Shown in pieces: positions 60,777-64,000 of a stretch of 64,000 nucleotides of DNA. The position numbers and the translations under genes were made by a program. Numbering within the stretch: the stretch's first letter is position 1; the number at the start of each line of letters is the position of its first letter. This stretch comes from Micromonospora rhizosphaerae (lineage in GTDB: Bacteria; Actinomycetota; Actinomycetes; Mycobacteriales; Micromonosporaceae), in NCBI RefSeq assembly GCF_900091465.1, contig NZ_FMHV01000002.1, positions 4,278,001 to 4,342,000 on the forward strand, in the 5' to 3' direction. The notes below the pieces were generated by a model, which was given only the letters and a program-made list of their open reading frames with translations, searched no databases and was not told where the DNA came from.

Positions 60777-61307
60777 TTACGGACGTCGGCGGGTGCTGTC
60801 GTCGCCTTCGGACAGGTTCCGTCGCAGCCGCACCTCGGGCTCGCCGTACGCCTCCTCGACCCGGGTGCCACCGTCGGGCGTCCAGCCCTGCGCCGCGTAG
60901 AAGGCGCGAGCAGCATGGTTTGCCGCGAACACCCACAACGTCGCCGTGGCGTGGTCCGCCGCCCGTAACTCCTCGGCTGCGGCGCGCAGCAGCGTCCGAC
61001 CCAAACCGAGACCCTGGGCGTCCGGGTGCACGTACAGGCTGAACACGTGCCCGCGGCGCGCGTCGTCCGGGTCCACGCCGAAGCGGGTGACGGCCCGAAC
61101 TCCCTGCCCGGTCACCTCGGCGACGAGCACGCCGTCCGGCGCGGCCGCGAGCACGCGTCGCCACAGCGCCGCCGCGCTCGCCTCGTCGTAGCGGGCCCGC
61201 ACCCGCGGCGGCAGCAGGTCGGCGTACGACCGGTGCCAGCAGGCCAGGAAGACGGCACCGGCGGCGTCGGCGTCGGCCGCTACCGCCCGGCGGACCCGCA
61301 CCGTCAC
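60777..61307 (-). CDS. GNAT-family N-acetyltransferase
   Basis: A 176-residue protein from GTG 61307, overlapping the upstream OppF-like stop as GTGA. The N-terminal VRVRRAVAADADAAGAVFLA and the acetyl-CoA-binding segment FSLYVHPDAQGLGLGRTLLR (QGxGxG/A) with WVFAANHAARAFYAAQGWTP are typical GNAT motifs. It probably acetylates a small molecule or peptide. Co-translation with a peptide-transporter ATPase suggests that the substrate may be something imported by that system, which is inference. Confidence 0.9.
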   Translation of the reverse strand: MTVRVRRAVAADADAAGAVFLACWHRSYADLLPPRVRARYDEASAAALWRRVLAAAPDGVLVAEVTGQGVRAVTRFGVDPDDARRGHVFSLYVHPDAQGLGLGRTLLRAAAEELRAADHATATLWVFAANHAARAFYAAQGWTPDGGTRVEEAYGEPEVRLRRNLSEGDDSTRRRP

Positions 61308-62299
61308 GAGCCGGACGGTGCGAGCTGCGCCGACCGGTCGCTCACCTGCTCGGCGGCGACGTGGCAGGCCACCTGGTGGCCGGAGCTCAACGGCAGCGGC
61401 AGCAACGCCGGGTCGAGCCGCCGGCAGTCGTCCTGCGCCAGCGGGCAGCGCGGGTGGAACGGGCAGCCGGACGGCGGGGCAGCCGGGTTGGGCACCTCAC
61501 CGGAGACGGTGGCCTCGATCGGCTGGGAGAGCTCCGGGTTGGGCGCGGGGACCGCGGCGCACAGGGCCGCGGTGTAGGGGTGCCGGGGGTTGTCCAGCAC
61601 CGACTTCCAGTCGCCGACCTCGACGACCCGACCGAGATACATCACCGCGACCCGGTCGCTGATGTGCCGCACCATGGCCACGTCGTGGCTGATGAACACG
61701 TAGCTGAGGCCGAGGTCGCGGCGCAGGTCGACCAGCAGGTTCATGATCTCGGCCCGGACCGACACGTCGAGCGCCGACACCGGCTCGTCGAGCAGCAGCA
61801 CCTTCGGCTCCACCGCGAGGGCCCGGGCGATGCCGACCCGTTGCCGCTGCCCGCCGGAGAGCTCGTGCGGGTAGCGCGCGCCGAACGGCGCGCCCAGCCC
61901 GACCATCTCCAACAACTCGCCCACCCGCCGCTCGCGCTGCCGGCCGTCGGCGAGCCGGTGCACGGACAGCACCTCGCCGAGCGCCTGGCCGACGCGCAGC
62001 CGCGGGTTGAGCGAGGCGTACGGGTCCTGGAACAGCATCTGGATGTGCCGGCGCTGCTGGCGTAGCGCCGGGCCCCGCAGCTCGGTCAGGTCCACCCCGT
62101 CCAGCTCCACCCGGCCGGAGGTCGGATCCTCCAGCCGTACCAGCAGCTTGGCCAACGTCGACTTGCCGCAGCCGGACTCGCCGACGATGCCGAGGGTCTC
62201 GCCGTCCCCGACGGCCAGCGAGACCCCGGCGAGGGCGTGCACGACACCGTCGCCGCCCCGCACCGGGTAGTCCTTGACCAGGTCGGTCGCCGTCAGCAT
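61304..62299 (-). CDS. Oligopeptide/dipeptide ABC transporter ATP-binding protein (OppF-like)
   Basis: A 331-residue ATPase from ATG 62299 (MLTATDLVKDYPVRGGDGVV). Walker A is GIVGESGCGKSTLAKLLVRL, the signature HELSGGQRQRVGIARALAVE, Walker B KVLLLDEPVSALDVSVRAEI. The C-terminal oligopeptide-transporter tail carries GCPFHPRCPLAQDDCRRLDP. It should pair with the OppD-like ATPase whose end is at 63871. A TnpB element has been inserted between the two, and the element's reading frame stop overlaps this start (TGATG), so expression now depends on transcription through or from the insertion. Confidence 0.93.
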   Translation of the reverse strand: MLTATDLVKDYPVRGGDGVVHALAGVSLAVGDGETLGIVGESGCGKSTLAKLLVRLEDPTSGRVELDGVDLTELRGPALRQQRRHIQMLFQDPYASLNPRLRVGQALGEVLSVHRLADGRQRERRVGELLEMVGLGAPFGARYPHELSGGQRQRVGIARALAVEPKVLLLDEPVSALDVSVRAEIMNLLVDLRRDLGLSYVFISHDVAMVRHISDRVAVMYLGRVVEVGDWKSVLDNPRHPYTAALCAAVPAPNPELSQPIEATVSGEVPNPAAPPSGCPFHPRCPLAQDDCRRLDPALLPLPLSSGHQVACHVAAEQVSDRSAQLAPSGS

Positions 62300-63732
62300 C
62301 AATTCCTGCTTCCTACTAGTTGCTCGTTTTTGAGCGGTTCGGATGGTTCGCTCTCCGCTCGGATGGTGGCCGGGCTGGAGTCCTGGACCGGCAGTCTGGT
62401 CCGGTGGCGATCGGTCCTGTCCTGCAGGATCTGCCTCACCGTGTAGTGAGGGGTGTGCAGGGCGATGTCGGGGTCGCCGGCTCGTTGCAGGATGTTGATC
62501 GCGGCGTTCACGTCGGCCTGCCACACCACCCCGCATGGGCTGCAGTGAAGCCGGTCCCCGTCGCGTCGGCCGAGCCGGCCGCAGCGGTGACAGGTTTGTG
62601 AGGTGTAGGCGGCGTTGACGTGAACGAGCGCAGAACCTCTGCGCTCCGACACGTTTGTTAGGGCCTCGGCGGTGACCCCTTTGGTCCAGGCGGCGAGGCG
62701 CCGGTTGACGTTCTTCCCGAGCTTCTTGCGCCCGGCGAAGCGTCTGGCGAGGTCTTCGGCGACCACGGTGGCGGCCTTGTCGACGACCCGGTGCACGGCG
62801 GTGAAGATCTCCGTACGCACCCGGGCGCGGTGGCGGGCGGCCTGCCGGTCCCGTTTGACCGTGCCGAGGTTGTTGACCGCGATCCGGTGCGCTTTCGCGT
62901 GGTCACCGCGGAGGGCGGCGTTGTTCGCTATCGAGCGCAGCTTCGCCCGACGCCGGTTACGCTCCTTCAACCGGTCCGACTCACTGCTCAACAGTTGGCC
63001 GAGGCGGGTGCCGTGGTGGGTACCTTCGGAGTCGGTCAGGACCTCCGTGTAGCCCTTATCCACGCCGACTGCCCGCTGCCCGCAGGGCCGCTGCGACGAC
63101 CGCATCTCCGACGCGTCGACTTGGTAGTGCACCTCAACCCGGCCGCCGCGCAGGATCAGCCGCAGAGTGCCCGTCGGGGCGATGGTCGACGACAGTGGGA
63201 TCTTGACCGTCTTGCGGCGTTCGAGGCCCGGGACCGCCAGCCATAATCGGCCGCGCGCGTCGGTGACGCTGTTGTACTGGTCGGCGCGCACGACGATCTG
63301 ATCGTGCGTGCGGTTGCGGCCACGCTTCCAGTGCTTGCGCATCTGCCGAGCCAGGAACGGATCAATGGCCCACTGGTCAGCCTTCAGCGCGGTGAACATC
63401 CGCTTGCGCTCGACCGGATCGTTGGTGCGCCGGGTGATCGCCCGCCGGACCTCGACCTTGGCCGAGGCCAAATTCGCCGCGATGTCGGCCATCGCGTCGC
63501 GGACGGTTTCCTTCCACGCGTTCGCCAGCACACCGAACCGCAAGTGCGTGCCGTCAGCCAGCCAGCGGTCCCGCACCTGCCGGTCCCTCAGCCCGGACCC
63601 GACCCCGGTGATCGACCCGTAACGCTGCCACACCTCGCTGCGCACCTGACCCAACCGGCGGGCCTGCTCTGCCAGGGCGGCGTACTTGCCCGGGTTCAGG
63701 CGGGTGGAGTACGCGATCCGGGTGACCTTCAC
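62299..63732 (-). CDS. tnpB: TnpB-like RNA-guided nuclease/transposase accessory protein (second copy)
   Basis: A 477-residue protein from GTG 63732 with GGTGGAGG upstream (VKVTRIAYSTRLNPGKYAAL). RuvC I is RAVGVDKGYTEVLTDSEG (Asp), the catalytic Glu is in AATVVAEDLARRFAG, the zinc ribbon is SQTCHRCGRLGRRDGDRLHC with SPCGVVWQ, and the last Asp is in ADVNAAINILQRAG. All catalytic residues are present, unlike the first TnpB. Its last codons run past the element boundary into the oppF leader. No tnpA is nearby. It differs strongly from the copy at 53.1 kb, so the two belong to different lineages. Confidence 0.88.
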   Translation of the reverse strand: MKVTRIAYSTRLNPGKYAALAEQARRLGQVRSEVWQRYGSITGVGSGLRDRQVRDRWLADGTHLRFGVLANAWKETVRDAMADIAANLASAKVEVRRAITRRTNDPVERKRMFTALKADQWAIDPFLARQMRKHWKRGRNRTHDQIVVRADQYNSVTDARGRLWLAVPGLERRKTVKIPLSSTIAPTGTLRLILRGGRVEVHYQVDASEMRSSQRPCGQRAVGVDKGYTEVLTDSEGTHHGTRLGQLLSSESDRLKERNRRRAKLRSIANNAALRGDHAKAHRIAVNNLGTVKRDRQAARHRARVRTEIFTAVHRVVDKAATVVAEDLARRFAGRKKLGKNVNRRLAAWTKGVTAEALTNVSERRGSALVHVNAAYTSQTCHRCGRLGRRDGDRLHCSPCGVVWQADVNAAINILQRAGDPDIALHTPHYTVRQILQDRTDRHRTRLPVQDSSPATIRAESEPSEPLKNEQLVGSRN

Positions 63733-63873
63733 CGGCCAGCCTCCACCGTCAGGTCCGCCCCTTTGACGTCCCTCTCCAAGCATCGCAGCCCGGGAAAGCA
63801 CTTCGGAGTCTTCGAAATGCCGCTGCCCACAACAGGAAACGATAGACAGGTATGCGGAGGAACTTGACAACTA
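62315..63873 (-). mobile_element. TnpB insertion element splitting the oppD-oppF operon
   Basis: The segment between the OppD-like stop (63871) and the OppF-like leader carries only tnpB. ACTAGT occurs at both edges (about 62315-62320 and 63870-63875) and may mark the insertion site. Near the left edge the minus strand has GCTCAAAAACGAGC, a short hairpin of the sort found at the right end of IS200/IS605 elements. The exact ends cannot be fixed without an empty site. Confidence 0.6.
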
Positions 63874-64000
63874 GTCTCTCCTCCACTCGTGCGGGGGCAC
63901 CCAGCACGCGGCCCGGCCCTGCAACCGCGGCTGCAGGGGAGGGCGGGTCGCGCACGCGTCGACGGCCTGCGAGCACCGTGGCCGGAACGGGCATCCCTCG
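63871..64000 (-). CDS. Oligopeptide ABC transporter ATP-binding protein (OppD-like), C-terminal end
   Basis: Only the last ~42 residues are inside the window: EGCPFRPRCSQAVDACATRP, PLQPRLQGRAACWVPPHEWR, RD, TAG (63871-63873). The CPFRPRC...AxxxC pattern is the C-terminal oligopeptide-transporter domain. It was the upstream partner of the OppF-like gene before the TnpB element came between them, and appears to end at its natural stop or a stop made at the junction. Confidence 0.8.
   Translation of the reverse strand, partial: EGCPFRPRCSQAVDACATRPPLQPRLQGRAACWVPPHEWRRD

Noticed and set aside
1-64000. CRISPR arrays, tRNA or rRNA genes
   Set aside because: No regularly spaced repeats beyond the 13-base tandem repeat, and no cloverleaf or rRNA-like sequence, were noticed on reading both strands; a covariance-model scan would settle this.

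Overview
The window is high-GC actinobacterial chromosome. A WhiB-family protein, a DUF397 protein, a DUF4326 protein, several LAL-type (large ATP-binding) LuxR regulators, frequent GTG/TTG starts and GTGA/ATGA gene overlaps all point that way. GTAC-rich codon use and the gene mix would fit Micromonosporaceae, but that family-level guess is inference only.

Region 1 (1-12.7 kb) looks like a catabolic island. A leftward operon encodes a VOC protein, a GntR/FCD regulator, a 2Fe-2S subunit and the start of a molybdopterin hydroxylase subunit. A rightward pair encodes a fused E1 alpha/beta 2-oxo acid dehydrogenase and its E2 acyltransferase. A convergent phytoene-desaturase-like flavoprotein and a rightward branched-chain-amino-acid-type ABC importer (with a LivM-LivG fusion) complete it. 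Together they suggest uptake and stepwise oxidation of a small organic substrate. The substrate cannot be read from the sequence.

Region 2 (12.7-19.5 kb) holds ordinary chromosomal genes: LysR regulator and aldo/keto reductase, DUF397 and LysE exporter, a YjbR protein, an alpha/beta hydrolase, a BNR-repeat protein translationally coupled to a small MoaD/ThiS-like protein ending in Gly-Gly, and a VOC protein.

Region 3 (19.5-45.4 kb) is a decayed accessory region. Intact genes (flavoprotein disulfide reductase, VOC, MarR, WhiB, three LAL regulators, XRE regulator, Tat-type epoxide-hydrolase-like protein) are mixed with many frameshifted or truncated relics: VOC, SDR, alpha/beta hydrolase, MFS, LAL, SpoIIE-type phosphatase, CoA-binding, F420-type reductase, LLM oxidoreductase and IS630 transposase. 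A repeated leader element with a CCAGGGA-N3-TCCCTGG palindrome occurs at three loci, with a further palindrome upstream of one LAL gene. A two-part module (hydrolase tail plus a small CxxC protein) occurs twice in opposite orientation.

Region 4 (46.3-64 kb) holds ABC-2 permeases (the first truncated), a secreted beta-propeller lipoprotein, a penicillin acylase, a TnpB element bounded by perfect 18-bp inverted repeats, an amidohydrolase, a secreted matrixin-type metalloprotease flanked by two paralogous small secreted proteins, DUF4326, a CaiB-type CoA transferase, a rhodanese-CBS gene with an in-frame TGA, a GNAT protein, and an oppD-oppF pair split by a second TnpB element. No tRNA, rRNA or CRISPR array was recognised.
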